NCBI RefSeq assembly: GCF_008369165.1
Contig: NZ_VOBA01000001.1
Location: 1,853,630 to 1,917,629 of the forward strand
Reading direction: 5' to 3'
Length of the DNA: 64,000 nt
Origin: Dietzia sp. ANT_WB102
Lineage (GTDB): Bacteria; Actinomycetota; Actinomycetes; Mycobacteriales; Mycobacteriaceae
Shown: positions 34,687 to 43,237 of the stretch, piece by piece
Layout: the number at the start of each line of letters is the position of its first letter
Position numbering within the stretch: position 1 is the first letter of the stretch
Program-made: the position numbers and the translations under genes
The notes under the pieces: model-generated
Seen by the model: the letters and a program-made list of their open reading frames with translations, nothing else
Told to the model about the DNA's origin: nothing
Database searches by the model: none

Positions 34687-35991
34687 ATGACCGACCCGAA
34701 CACCGACGTGTTCACCGCCTCTCTGTCCGAGCTGGATCCCGAGGTCGCCGAGGCGATGGCCGGAGAGCTCGCGCGGCAGCGAGACACGCTCGAGATGATC
34801 GCGTCGGAGAACTTCGTGCCGCGCTCGGTCCTCCAGGCGCAGGGCTCCGTCCTCACCAACAAGTACGCCGAGGGTTACCCGGGCCGGCGCTACTACGGTG
34901 GGTGCGAGCACGTCGACGTGGTCGAGAACCTCGCTCGCGACCGCGCGAAGGAGGTGTTCGGCGCCAAGTACGCCAACGTCCAGCCCCACGCCGGAGCCCA
35001 GGCCAACGCCGCTGTTCTCATGGCGCTTGCGAAGCCCGGCTCCAAGATCATGGGCCTGTCGCTGGCCCACGGTGGTCACCTCACCCATGGCATGAAGCTC
35101 AACTTCTCGGGGCAGTTGTACGAGGTCGCCGCCTACGAGGTGGACCCGGAGACCATGCAGGTCAACATGGACACCGTCCGCGAGATGGCGTTGGCGGAGA
35201 AGCCGGACGTCATCATCGCCGGCTGGTCGGCCTACCCCCGCACCCTGGATTTTGCGAAGTTCCGGGAGATCGCCGACGAGGTGGGCGCGAAGCTGTGGGT
35301 GGATATGGCCCACTTCGCCGGCCTGGTCGCCGCCGGACTGCACCCGAGCCCCGTGCCGCACGCCGATGTCGTGTCCACGACCGTGCACAAGACGCTCGGC
35401 GGGCCGCGTTCCGGCATGATCCTCACCAACGACCTCGAGCTGTTCAAGAAGCTCAACTCGTCGGTGTTCCCGGGCCAGCAGGGCGGTCCGCTCATGCACG
35501 CGATTGCCGCCAAGGCCACCGCGATGAAGATCGCCGGGACCGAGCAGTTCCGCGAGCGCCAGCAGCGCACCCTCGAAGGTGCGAAGATCCTCGCCGAGCG
35601 GCTCACCGCGCAGGACTGCAAGGACGCGGGCGTCTCCGTCCTCACCGGCGGCACTGAGGTGCACCTCGTCCTGGTCGACCTGCGTGACTCCGAGCTCGAT
35701 GGTCAGCAGGCCGAGGATCTGCTCCACGAGGTCGGAATCACCGTGAACCGCAATGCGGTCCCATTCGACCCGCGTCCGCCGATGGTGACCTCCGGACTGC
35801 GGATCGGCACCCCTGCTCTGGCCACGCGTGGATTCGAGGCCGAAGACTTCCGCGAGGTCGCCGACATCATCGGCACCGCCCTGGCCGCCGGCACGAGCGC
35901 GGACGTCACCGCCCTGCGCGAGCGCGTGGCCGCGCTGGCTGCCTCGAAGCCTCTGTACGAGGGCCTCGAGGACTGGAAGATCCTGGGCTGA
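34687..35991 (+). CDS. glyA: Serine hydroxymethyltransferase
   Basis: 434 residues, ATG after AGGAG. PLP enzyme that interconverts serine and glycine and loads one-carbon units on tetrahydrofolate. Motifs: [40 protein letters not shown], the PLP lysine in [15 protein letters not shown] (about residue 234), and [19 protein letters not shown]. Full length, no anomaly. A very strong terminator follows 15 bases after the stop. Confidence 0.97.
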   Translation: MTDPNTDVFTASLSELDPEVAEAMAGELARQRDTLEMIASENFVPRSVLQAQGSVLTNKYAEGYPGRRYYGGCEHVDVVENLARDRAKEVFGAKYANVQPHAGAQANAAVLMALAKPGSKIMGLSLAHGGHLTHGMKLNFSGQLYEVAAYEVDPETMQVNMDTVREMALAEKPDVIIAGWSAYPRTLDFAKFREIADEVGAKLWVDMAHFAGLVAAGLHPSPVPHADVVSTTVHKTLGGPRSGMILTNDLELFKKLNSSVFPGQQGGPLMHAIAAKATAMKIAGTEQFRERQQRTLEGAKILAERLTAQDCKDAGVSVLTGGTEVHLVLVDLRDSELDGQQAEDLLHEVGITVNRNAVPFDPRPPMVTSGLRIGTPALATRGFEAEDFREVADIIGTALAAGTSADVTALRERVAALAASKPLYEGLEDWKILG

Positions 35992-36005
35992 CGCGTCCCA
36001 CCGCA

Positions 36006-36050
36006 TCGACGAGAAACCCCCGCAGCCGGGCTGCGGGGGTTTCTCGTCGA
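36006..36050 (+). terminator. Strong glyA terminator
   Basis: Perfect 20-bp stem (36006-36025 with 36031-36050) around a 5-base loop CCGGG. The right arm contains GGGGGTTTCTCG. It ends glyA transcription and, being symmetric, may also stop minus-strand reads. Confidence 0.85.
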
Positions 36051-36083
36051 TGTCAGCGGTATCGGCGATCGCGCCGGGCGGGG

Positions 36084-36328
36084 TCAGTCGGTGAACCGGA
36101 CCCGTGGGGTGCGGCAGATCAGTAACCGGCGGACCTTGTTCTCCGCGGTGAGTTGGGCACTCGCGTTGAAGCTCGCCTCGAACTCGCCGTCGCGTCGGGA
36201 CTCACCGAGACACAGTTCGGTGTCCCGGCCCGGGCGCCGCTGAGGACGTGATTGTTCAGGACGCTCTTCTCGCGCTGCTCGAGGTAGACCTCGAGGCCCG
36301 CGCGGTCGCCGTGTAACTCGGCGGACAT
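36084..36328 (-). pseudogene. Frameshifted, truncated NTF2-like gene
   Basis: ATG at 36328 gives MSAELHGDRAGLEVYLEQRE, KSVLNNHVLSGARAG; the frame then changes and continues as DTELCLGESRRDGEFEASFN, ASAQLTAENKVRRLLICRTP to a stop at 36084. One missing base near 36230 in a G-rich run (GGGCCGGG) would restore it. The result, about 80 residues, still lacks the N-terminal helices of the family, so the gene looks both truncated and shifted. A homopolymer sequencing error could explain only the shift. Confidence 0.55.
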
Positions 36329-36345
36329 GTGGGGTGCTCCGTTCG

Positions 36346-36735
36346 TCAGGGCCGGGTGGAGGACTCGAGGGTGGGTGACGCCAGTCCGAGCTCGGGGTCG
36401 AACGCGACCTGGTAGCCGGTGATGAGCCCGTCGTCGCCGATCCTCGCCGAGGCGAGGAAGTGGCCGGTGATGGTGACCCCGTCCTCCACGACGGCGCCGT
36501 AGACGAACTCGAGTTCGCCCTCCCGCGTGGCGTGGGTGGGGACGTGACGGCGGTCGACAGTGCCGCGCCCCTCCAGGTACTCACGAACCCCGTGGCGGTT
36601 CTGGCCACGGACCGCGGTTCCGGGGAGGATGATGGCGAACGAGACCTCGGGGGCCAGGAGTTCGAGTCCGGCGTCGAGATCTCCCGCGTCGATCCGCGCG
36701 TAGTAGGTGACGAGTGTGGAATCAGACGGCGACAT
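36346..36735 (-). CDS. NTF2/SnoaL-like protein (intact)
   Basis: 129 residues. TLVTYYARIDAGDLDAGLEL, then LAPEVSFAIILPGTAVRGQN, EYLEGRGTVDRRHVPTHATR and GHFLASARIGDDGLITGYQV show the complete fold. There is no ribosome site before the ATG; operator d (36740-36752) ends five bases upstream, so the mRNA is probably leaderless and the operator overlaps the promoter core. Function unknown within the family (isomerase, hydrolase or dehydratase). Confidence 0.75.
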   Translation of the reverse strand: MSPSDSTLVTYYARIDAGDLDAGLELLAPEVSFAIILPGTAVRGQNRHGVREYLEGRGTVDRRHVPTHATREGELEFVYGAVVEDGVTITGHFLASARIGDDGLITGYQVAFDPELGLASPTLESSTRP

Positions 36736-36739
36736 GAAT

Positions 36740-36752
36740 CGAACTTAGTTCG
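36740..36752. promoter_or_regulatory. 13-bp operator, site d
   Basis: CGAACTTAGTTCG, a perfect palindrome about the central base, 5 bases before the start of the minus-strand NTF2-like gene. It shares the intergenic space with site e for the divergent acyl-CoA dehydrogenase. Confidence 0.65.
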
Positions 36753-36775
36753 GCCCCGCGCGCTATTCAAGAAGG

Positions 36776-36826
36776 TTGCGTGATCTGTCTCACTGTGCTG
36801 TTATGGGATGAACTGAACTCGGCTCA
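36776..36826 (+). promoter_or_regulatory. Promoter and 13-bp operator, site e
   Basis: TTGCGT (36776-36781), 17 bases, TGTTAT (36799-36804), then operator TGAACTCGGCTCA (36814-36826). It serves the acyl-CoA dehydrogenase gene at 36853. Confidence 0.75.
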
Positions 36827-36852
36827 ATTGCCAGCGCAAGTGGAGGCATCTC

Positions 36853-37977
36853 GTGACACAGCACTTTCGGACTGTCCAGCCGGAGGCCGATCCGTCGATC
36901 ATCCTCCCCTCGGATGAACGCGAAGAACTACGGTCCGTTGTCGCGCAGTTCATTGCCCGACACGCCTCCCACGAGGCGGTGCGCGCCTCGACCGGGTCCG
37001 AGCCCGGATTCTCCGAGCCCAGGTGGGCCACCCTCAACTCCGAACTCCAGATCGCGGCGCTCGCGGTGCCCGAAGAGCAGGGCGGGCACGGTTTCGGTCT
37101 CGGTGACCTGGGGGTCGTCCTGCAGGAGGCCGGAGCCGCGCTGCTCCCCGAGCCGATCATCGCCAGTGCGGTGGTGGGTTGCCAGGCGCTGGTCCGCGCC
37201 GACGATCCCGGGGCCGTCGGGGAGTTGCTGGCCCGAGTGATGCAAGGGGAGTCGATCCTCGCCGTGGCCCTGGACCGGACCGTCCCGCTCGAGACCGCGG
37301 ACGGGCAGACGGCCGCCGACGGGCTCGCCGAGGCGGTGCTCTGGGGTGCCGCGGCCGATCACCTCGTCGTCGTCGGCGAATCCGACGGGCACCCTGTGCT
37401 CGCGGTGGTCGATCTGGACTGTTCCCGCCGCGAGCCGCGGGAGGTCATGGACCTCACCCGCCGTCGCGCCGACCTGCATCTGGTCGGCGCGCCCGCCCGG
37501 GTCATCGTGGGTCCTGACCGTTTCGGAAGAGTGGTGGCCGAACTGGGCCGGATCCAGACCGCGGCAATCGCCGCGGAACACGCCGGCATCGCGTCCCACC
37601 TGGTCGACACCACGGTGGAGTACGTGCAGCAGCGCCAGCAGTTCGGTCGGTCGATCGGGTCGTTCCAGGCGATCAAACACCGACTGGCCGACATGCTCGT
37701 CGACCGCGAGCGCGCCCTGGCGGCTGCGATGTACGCGCTGGCGGTGCTCGACGAGGACGATGCCGCGGATGTCGAGATTGCTGTGGCCGTTGCGGCCGCC
37801 GTCTGTGCCGACGCGGCCACCCGCAGCGCCTACGAGGCGATCCAGCTCCACGGCGGTATCGGCTTCACCTGGGAGCACTCCGCGCACTTCTATCTGCGGC
37901 GCGTCCTCGGCGACGAGGGCGCCTTCGGCGGCGGTCGGGAGGCCCGCCGTACGATCGCGGACCTGGTCGGCGTCTAG
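36853..37977 (+). CDS. Acyl-CoA dehydrogenase (FadE-like, first)
   Basis: 374 residues; GTG start after GGAGG. FAD enzyme introducing a 2,3-double bond in acyl-CoA. YVQQRQQFGRSIGSFQAIKH (about residue 258) and IQLHGGIGFTWEHSAHFYLR (about 330) are the conserved C-terminal motifs. The sequence resembles the subunits that pair as heteromers in steroid side-chain degradation. The usual catalytic Glu position is not obvious, so it may be the non-catalytic half or use another base. Located behind operator e. Confidence 0.85.
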   Translation: MTQHFRTVQPEADPSIILPSDEREELRSVVAQFIARHASHEAVRASTGSEPGFSEPRWATLNSELQIAALAVPEEQGGHGFGLGDLGVVLQEAGAALLPEPIIASAVVGCQALVRADDPGAVGELLARVMQGESILAVALDRTVPLETADGQTAADGLAEAVLWGAAADHLVVVGESDGHPVLAVVDLDCSRREPREVMDLTRRRADLHLVGAPARVIVGPDRFGRVVAELGRIQTAAIAAEHAGIASHLVDTTVEYVQQRQQFGRSIGSFQAIKHRLADMLVDRERALAAAMYALAVLDEDDAADVEIAVAVAAAVCADAATRSAYEAIQLHGGIGFTWEHSAHFYLRRVLGDEGAFGGGREARRTIADLVGV

Positions 37978-37980
37978 GGC

Positions 37981-38498
37981 GTGGCGGACGTGTCGGACAC
38001 CTCGGACCACGCCGTGCTCGGGCACCTCGGTGCCCACGAGCTCCTCGCCACGACCCGGGCCGTGCGGTTCCGGCTGGACCTAGAGCGCGAGGTCGACCTC
38101 GCCGACTTCATCGGTATGTCCAATCGGCTGGAACTCCACCGCTCGGGGTTGGAGCGGACGACCGCGGCCGGGACGGAGCTGCCCCTGCGGTGCGACACGG
38201 GAGGCAGCCAGGCAGTCTCGGCACGGCTAAGGCCCGACGACATCACCCTCCACCGCGTGGACGAGGACGCCTCGTCCCGCAAGATCGTGCTAGACGCGAC
38301 GCTGCTCTCCGCTGAGTTCGGCGGCCGTCACTACGACGTCCAGGTGGGTGCGGGGCGGAGCAGTACCGCCTCCGGGCCTCGTCCGCGGTGCACGGGGACT
38401 GGCTCCGCCGCGCGCAGGCGGGGGAGCCCGTCGTCATCAGTTTCCGCTCCGAGAGCCTGAAAATCTATCCCCTCGAGCAGTCCGCTGCGCGGGTCTGA
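37981..38498 (+). pseudogene. ABC transporter ATPase C-terminal (TOBE) remnant, frameshifted
   Basis: The GTG frame reads EREVDLADFIGMSNRLELHR, LRCDTGGSQAVSARLRPDDI, EFGGRHYDVQVGA; after a lost base near 38352 (GCGGGG run) it continues EQYRLRASSAVHGDWLRRAQ, AGEPVVISFRSESLKIYPLE to a stop at 38498. ADFIG..N.L and RP.DI..H with the closing V.FR...L.IYP are typical of the post-ATPase region of PotA/FbpC-type importers. No Walker motifs are present. It is therefore a headless, shifted relic, or less likely a free-standing TOBE protein. Confidence 0.55.
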
Positions 38499-38550
38499 CC
38501 TCCGGAACGGCCCCGGCTCAGACCAATTCGAACCAAGTTCAACCAAAAGG

Positions 38551-38597
38551 TTGACGAGACCGACACCACACTGTAGACATGAACTGAATCCAGTTCA
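38551..38597 (+). promoter_or_regulatory. Promoter and 13-bp operator, site f
   Basis: TTGACG (38551-38556), 17 bases, TAGACA (38574-38579), then TGAATCCAGTTCA (38585-38597), itself inside the larger palindrome TGAACT-N6-AGTTCA (38580-38597). It serves the long operon starting at 38619. Confidence 0.8.
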
Positions 38598-38618
38598 GGA
38601 ACCTTGGAAGGAATGATC

Positions 38619-39407
38619 ATGGTGCAGACCGATCACGTGCTGTTGGAGAAGGACGGCGACGTCGCCCGGGTGTGGCTCAACCGCCCCCACAAGAAGAACG
38701 CCGTCACGGTGGAGCTGCTACACCGCCTGGACGAGATCATCAAGGAGGTCGACGCGGATCCCGAGCTCAAGGTGCTCGTGCTCCGAGGCGTGCAGAACCA
38801 GTTCTGCTCGGGCTTCGACCTCGACGAGCTGCTGGGCGACTTCGTCGGCACCACCAACGCCATGGACGTCGGCGTCCTCTCGGCCCAGGTGTGCGACCGC
38901 CTCTACTCGATGAACACGCCGTCCGTGGCCGTCCTCGAGGGCTACGTCACCGCCGGTGGCTTCGAGCTCATGATCTCGTGCGACTTCGCCATCGCGTCTG
39001 ACGACGCCAAGATCGGCGACTTCCACATCCGTCGTGCTCTCTTCGGTGGCGCCGGCCCCATCTACCGCCTCCCGCGGATGATTGGGCTACGCAAGACCAA
39101 GGAGCTCATGCTCACGGGCAAGCTGCTCTCGGGCCAGGAGGCCAAGGACTTCGACCTCATCAACGACTCGGCCCCCGCCGACAAGCTCGACGAGTGCGTC
39201 GAGGAGTTCATCGGCACCCTGACCGACAAGAGCCCGTTCATGATGAAGCTGACCAAGATGGCCGTGAACCAGGGCCTGGACGCCGACATCAAGTCGCTCA
39301 TGATCATGGAGCACTTCGCCGTCGGCAACTCGCTGCAGTCGGAGGACGGCAAGGAGGGTATCCAGGCGTTCCTCGAGAAGCGCGAGCCCAAGTGGGTCGG
39401 CCGCTGA
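38619..39407 (+). CDS. Enoyl-CoA hydratase/isomerase
   Basis: 262 residues from the ATG at 38619, the best fit to GGAAGGA (38606-38612); two upstream in-frame starts exist. Crotonase fold: VWLNRPHKKNAVTVELLHRL, LVLRGVQNQFCSGFDLDELL (oxyanion loop), EGYVTAGGFELMISCDFAIA and FHIRRALFGGAGPIYRLPRM. Glu residues of typical hydratases at the two catalytic positions are not clearly both present, so isomerase, hydratase or ring-cleavage roles remain possible. First gene of an operon running to about 48.6 kb. Confidence 0.85.
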   Translation: MVQTDHVLLEKDGDVARVWLNRPHKKNAVTVELLHRLDEIIKEVDADPELKVLVLRGVQNQFCSGFDLDELLGDFVGTTNAMDVGVLSAQVCDRLYSMNTPSVAVLEGYVTAGGFELMISCDFAIASDDAKIGDFHIRRALFGGAGPIYRLPRMIGLRKTKELMLTGKLLSGQEAKDFDLINDSAPADKLDECVEEFIGTLTDKSPFMMKLTKMAVNQGLDADIKSLMIMEHFAVGNSLQSEDGKEGIQAFLEKREPKWVGR

Positions 39408-39459
39408 TCTGACCGATCACGGAGCGGGAAACGTCAACGGATCAACAGGAGTGCACACG

Positions 39460-39840
39460 ATGGACCAGAACGAGAACGACGCCCCGCGGTTGCGGGGGAG
39501 TCGGTGTGACGACTGCGCGACCGTGGCGTTTCCCGCCTCCGTGACCTGTCAGCGCTGCGGCGGCTCGGACACCTCCGAGATCAACCTCTCCACCGTGGGA
39601 ACGGTGTGGACGGCCACGATCCAGCGTTTCCCCCCGAAGTCGCCTCCGTACATCCCGCCGGCTGGGGGGTTCGTCCCCTTCGCCGTCGGATATGTCGAAC
39701 TGCCCGAGGGCGTCAAGGTCGAGGCACTTCTCGACGGAACCTCACCCGCAGAGCTCATTGGCCGCGAGGTCGAACTGGTCGAGGCCCACCCGGTGCCGCG
39801 CTTCGCGTCGGTCGCCGCCACCACCACCGAGGAGAACTGA
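39460..39840 (+). CDS. DUF35 OB-fold/zinc-ribbon protein
   Basis: 126 residues from the ATG at 39460 (AGGAG 9 bases upstream). Rubredoxin-like zinc ribbon CDDCATVAFPASVTCQRCG (four Cys), then an OB-fold with VGTVWTATIQRFPPKSPPYI and a closing IGREVELVEAHPVP. Such proteins partner thiolase-like enzymes; in cholesterol side-chain degradation the DUF35 part of ChsH2 binds the Ltp2 aldolase. The thiolase-like gene follows directly (TGATG), so a complex is likely. Confidence 0.85.
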   Translation: MDQNENDAPRLRGSRCDDCATVAFPASVTCQRCGGSDTSEINLSTVGTVWTATIQRFPPKSPPYIPPAGGFVPFAVGYVELPEGVKVEALLDGTSPAELIGREVELVEAHPVPRFASVAATTTEEN

Positions 39841-40997
39841 TGTCGGACGTGTCCATCGTCGGTGCCGGACTGTCGAAATTCGGCCGTCAGGACGGGATTA
39901 CCGGCCGGCAGATGGCCGTGACCGCGATCCGTACCGCGCTGGCCGACGCCGGCCTGGAGTGGTCGGACGTGCAGATCGCGTTCGGAGGCAGCGACGGTTC
40001 GGGCCTGGCCGACACGCTCGTCGCGGACCTCGGGCTCACCGGCATCCCGTTCACCAACGTCAAGAACGGCTGTGCCACCGGCGGCAGCGCCCTGGTGTCG
40101 GCCATCAACGCGATCCGGTCCGGTGCGGCGGAGGTCGCCCTCGCCGTGGGCTTCGACAAGCACCCCCGTGGAGCGTTCGCTCCGCGGGCCGAGGAGTGGG
40201 GCCTGACCGAGGGGTACGGCACCCACGGGCTCATGGTCACGACCCAGTTCTTCGCCATGAAGATCTCCCGGTACATGGCCCGCCACGGCATCTCCGAGGC
40301 CACGCTGGCCCGCGTGGCGGAGAAGGCCTACCGCAACGGCAGTATCAACCCCAACGCCTGGCGCCGCGACCCCAAGACCCTCGAGGAGATCGCGGCCTCA
40401 CCGATGGTCAACGATCCCCTCACCCAGTTCATGTTCTGCAACCCCGGAGAGGGTGGCGCCGCGATCCTCCTGGCCTCCGAATCCGTCGCCGCCTGCATGG
40501 GCGGACGGGCGGTGGCCGTCCGCGCAGTGTCCACCGGGACCCGGCCCTTCGGCTCGTTCGAGGTCTTCAGCCCCGCGGTCCTGGGTGAGGGCGAGCCCAG
40601 CAGCGTGAGCACCGAGGTGGCCCGCCGCGCGTTCGAGGCCGCGGGAGTGGCCCCGTCCGACATCGACGTCGCCCAGCTCCAGGACACCGAGTCCGGTGCG
40701 GAGATCATGCACCTGGCCGAATGCGGGTTCTGTGAGGACGGCGAGCAGGAACACATGCTCGCGAACGGCGAGACCGAGATCGGCGGGCGACTGCCGGTGA
40801 ACACCGACGGCGGGTGCCTGGCCAACGGGGAGCCGATCGGCGCGTCCGGACTGAGGCAGGTGTACGAGATCGTCACGCAGCTGCGCGGCGAAGCAGGTGA
40901 GCGTCAGGTCCCTGGCGAACCGAGGCTCGGATTCACCCACGTGTACGGCGCCCCCGGGATCAGCGCGTGCACCGTCCTGGAAGGGGGCCGGCGATGA
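39840..40997 (+). CDS. SCP2-type thiolase / lipid-transfer protein (Ltp-like)
   Basis: 385 residues, start overlapping the DUF35 stop. Thiolase fold with NVKNGCATGGSALVSAINAI (nucleophile-position Cys, about residue 77), THGLMVTTQFFAMKISRYMA, and the C-terminal VNTDGGCLANGEPIGASGLR. The typical GHP histidine motif is replaced by EPIGASG, as in SCP2-thiolases and Ltp2 aldolases. With the DUF35 partner it could perform retro-aldol or thiolytic release of a short acyl-CoA. Distinguishing the two needs structure or assay. Confidence 0.85.
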   Translation: MSDVSIVGAGLSKFGRQDGITGRQMAVTAIRTALADAGLEWSDVQIAFGGSDGSGLADTLVADLGLTGIPFTNVKNGCATGGSALVSAINAIRSGAAEVALAVGFDKHPRGAFAPRAEEWGLTEGYGTHGLMVTTQFFAMKISRYMARHGISEATLARVAEKAYRNGSINPNAWRRDPKTLEEIAASPMVNDPLTQFMFCNPGEGGAAILLASESVAACMGGRAVAVRAVSTGTRPFGSFEVFSPAVLGEGEPSSVSTEVARRAFEAAGVAPSDIDVAQLQDTESGAEIMHLAECGFCEDGEQEHMLANGETEIGGRLPVNTDGGCLANGEPIGASGLRQVYEIVTQLRGEAGERQVPGEPRLGFTHVYGAPGISACTVLEGGRR

Positions 40998-42232
40998 CCG
41001 CACAGACCACGAGTGAGACCACGGGCCGGGCCTCAGCCCAGCCGGAAGGACTGCCCGAGTTCGTTGACGCCGCGCGGCAGTGGCTGGACACCGTGGCTAG
41101 CCCCCGGCAGTCCCGCCCCTGGGGCGAGGGCTCGGACGCCGTCGTGGTGTTCGAGAACTGGACCGCCGAGCAGGAACGCGAGGAGACCGACCGCCGCCGA
41201 GCCTACGAGCAGGCCAAGTTCGACGCCGGCTTCGGCGCCGTCACCTGGGCGCCCGAGTACGGCGGCCGCGAGATGCCGATCGCCTACGACCTGGCCTTCC
41301 GGCGCCTGGAGGCCGACTACGACCTCCCGCAGCGCACCGAGATGTTCCCGGTGACCCAGCAGCTCATCGCCCCGACGATCGCGCAGTGGGGGACGCCGGA
41401 GCAGCGGGCGCAGTACGTCCGGGCGATGCTCCGGACCGACGTCATCGCCTGCCAGCTGTTCTCCGAGACCGAAGCCGGCTCCGACCTGGCCGCCGTGCGT
41501 ACCCGCGCGGTGCAGAAGGACGGCCGCTGGGTGCTCAACGGGTCCAAGGTCTGGACCTCCGGGGCCCGCGTGGCCGACTACGGCGTGGCCGTCTGTCGGA
41601 CCGACGCGGACGTCCCCAAGCACCAGGGCCTGACGGTGTTCATCGTCCCGATGGATGCCCCCGGTATCACCGTTCGCCCGATCCAGCAGATGACCGGTGG
41701 CACGTCGTTCAACGAGGTCCTCATCGGGGACGTCGAGCTGGACGACCGCTACCGCCTCGGCCCGGTCGGGGCCGGGTGGAAGGTCGCGCTCACCGTGCTG
41801 GCCGCCGAGCGGCTCGACTCGGGCAACCTCGGGTTGGACAACGCCGACCAGGCCGTCGAACTGGCCAGGAACATCGGCCGCGAACTCGACGCCCTCGAAC
41901 GGGACACGGTGGCCGATCTGGTCTGTCGCAGCTTCGTCCAGCGACTCGTGGGCATGCGGGTGGCGGCCGCCGTCGGCGCCGGCCGGGAGCCCGGACCGGA
42001 GGCCTCCGTCGGCAAACTCCTCGCCACCGACACCATGGCCCGGACCTCGGAGACCGTCCGCGCGCTGCTGGGCCCCGACCTGACCCTTCGCGGCGACCGG
42101 TGGGGGACCTGGGCCTGGACCGAACACGTCCTGGGCGCCCCCGGCTACCGGATCGCCGGCGGAACCGACGAGATCCAGAGGAACATCCTCGCCGAGCGCG
42201 TGCTCGGCCTACCCCGGGAGCTGAGGCCATGA
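40994..42232 (+). CDS. Acyl-CoA dehydrogenase (second)
   Basis: 412 residues, ATG overlapping the thiolase stop. FAD-binding motifs CQLFSETEAGSDLAAVRTRA and VLNGSKVWTSGARVADYGVA are canonical. The C-terminal YRIAGGTDEIQRNILAERVL holds the family ending with Glu in GTDEI. It matches the FadE group used on branched or cyclic acyl-CoA substrates. Part of a chain of overlapping genes from 39460 to 47050. Confidence 0.9.
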   Translation: MTAQTTSETTGRASAQPEGLPEFVDAARQWLDTVASPRQSRPWGEGSDAVVVFENWTAEQEREETDRRRAYEQAKFDAGFGAVTWAPEYGGREMPIAYDLAFRRLEADYDLPQRTEMFPVTQQLIAPTIAQWGTPEQRAQYVRAMLRTDVIACQLFSETEAGSDLAAVRTRAVQKDGRWVLNGSKVWTSGARVADYGVAVCRTDADVPKHQGLTVFIVPMDAPGITVRPIQQMTGGTSFNEVLIGDVELDDRYRLGPVGAGWKVALTVLAAERLDSGNLGLDNADQAVELARNIGRELDALERDTVADLVCRSFVQRLVGMRVAAAVGAGREPGPEASVGKLLATDTMARTSETVRALLGPDLTLRGDRWGTWAWTEHVLGAPGYRIAGGTDEIQRNILAERVLGLPRELRP

Positions 42233-43209
42233 CTACCACGTCCGAGACCACTCACGAGACCGAACTGCGGGACCGGGTCGTCGCCAGCCTCGAGGCGCAG
42301 GGCGTCGCCGGTCCGTTCGGCACCCTCGAGCCCATGCTCGGCGGCCACTCCGGCCTGACCTACCGCATCGCGGGCGCCGACGAGGAGTTCGTCGTCAAAT
42401 CGGTCCCGCCGGGGCAGAAGGCGATCGGTCGCCACGACATGCTCCGTCAGGCCCGGATCATGTCCGCGCTCGCGGACACCGACGTCCCCGTCCCCGGAAT
42501 CCGGGCGACCGACGAGGAGTCGCCGGCGTGGTTCGCCATGGACCTGGTCCGGGGCGAGTCGCTGGAGCCCGTGCTGGACGACCCCGCGGTCGAGCCGGAG
42601 TTGGCCGCCGCGCGCATGCGCCGCGCGGCGGAGATCCTGCCCGTCCTGCACGCGGTCCCGCTCTCGTCCCTGCCCGTCGACAGCGACGTCCTCTCACCCG
42701 CCGACGAGCTCACGAGGTGGGCGCGCACCATGGCGGCGGTCCCGGCCGAGCTGGTGCCGGATGCCGGGCGGTTCGAGGAGTTACTTGCCGCCCGCGTCCC
42801 GGATCCCGTCGAACCGGTCCTGGTCCACGGTGACTACCGACTGGGCAACATCCTCTCCGCCGGCACCGAGCCCGCCGCGCTCATCGACTGGGAGATCTGG
42901 AGCCCGGGTGACCCGAGGGTGGAGCTGGGATGGTTCCTCGTCTTCGCCGACGGCACCAACTTCCCGGGCGTGGGCCGCGAGGTCGCCGGCCTGCCGTCGG
43001 CCGAGGAGCTGATCGACACCTACAGTGCGGCCGCCGGGCCGCTATGCGACTTCACCTGGTTCGACGCGCTCGGCCGGTTCAAGATGGCCGCGATCATGGG
43101 CCACAACCTGCGGCGCCACCGCGAGGGCAGGCATCACGACCCCGCGCAGGAACTGCTCCCCGAGACGATCAGCCGACTCATCGCCACCGGCATCGACCGG
43201 CTGGCCTGA
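42229..43209 (+). CDS. APH-type kinase of the ACAD10/11 (LvaA) group
   Basis: 326 residues, ATG overlapping the previous stop. Aminoglycoside-phosphotransferase-like kinase: LEPMLGGHSGLTYRIAG (nucleotide loop), EEFVVKSVPPG (Lys), catalytic loop VLVHGDYRLGNILSAG (about residue 200) and metal Asp in ALIDWEIWSPGDP. Proteins of this type sit beside, or are fused to, ACAD10/11-like dehydrogenases and phosphorylate the 4-hydroxyl of 4-hydroxyacyl-CoA (LvaA in levulinate degradation). The next gene is such a dehydrogenase, so the same chemistry is likely here. Confidence 0.8.
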   Translation: MTTTSETTHETELRDRVVASLEAQGVAGPFGTLEPMLGGHSGLTYRIAGADEEFVVKSVPPGQKAIGRHDMLRQARIMSALADTDVPVPGIRATDEESPAWFAMDLVRGESLEPVLDDPAVEPELAAARMRRAAEILPVLHAVPLSSLPVDSDVLSPADELTRWARTMAAVPAELVPDAGRFEELLAARVPDPVEPVLVHGDYRLGNILSAGTEPAALIDWEIWSPGDPRVELGWFLVFADGTNFPGVGREVAGLPSAEELIDTYSAAAGPLCDFTWFDALGRFKMAAIMGHNLRRHREGRHHDPAQELLPETISRLIATGIDRLA

Positions 43210-43237
43210 CGCGCACACCCGAGAAACGAGACAGATC

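Noticed and set aside
34558-36006. Long minus-strand open frame opposite glyA (482 codons)
   Set aside because: It mirrors the codon pattern of glyA, has no family features and no start signal; glyA itself is certain.
38585-38597. Reading the 13-bp operators as KstR or KstR2 sites of steroid regulons
   Set aside because: KstR sites have AAC-NN-GTT with a two-base spacer; these sites have a three-base centre and different flanks.
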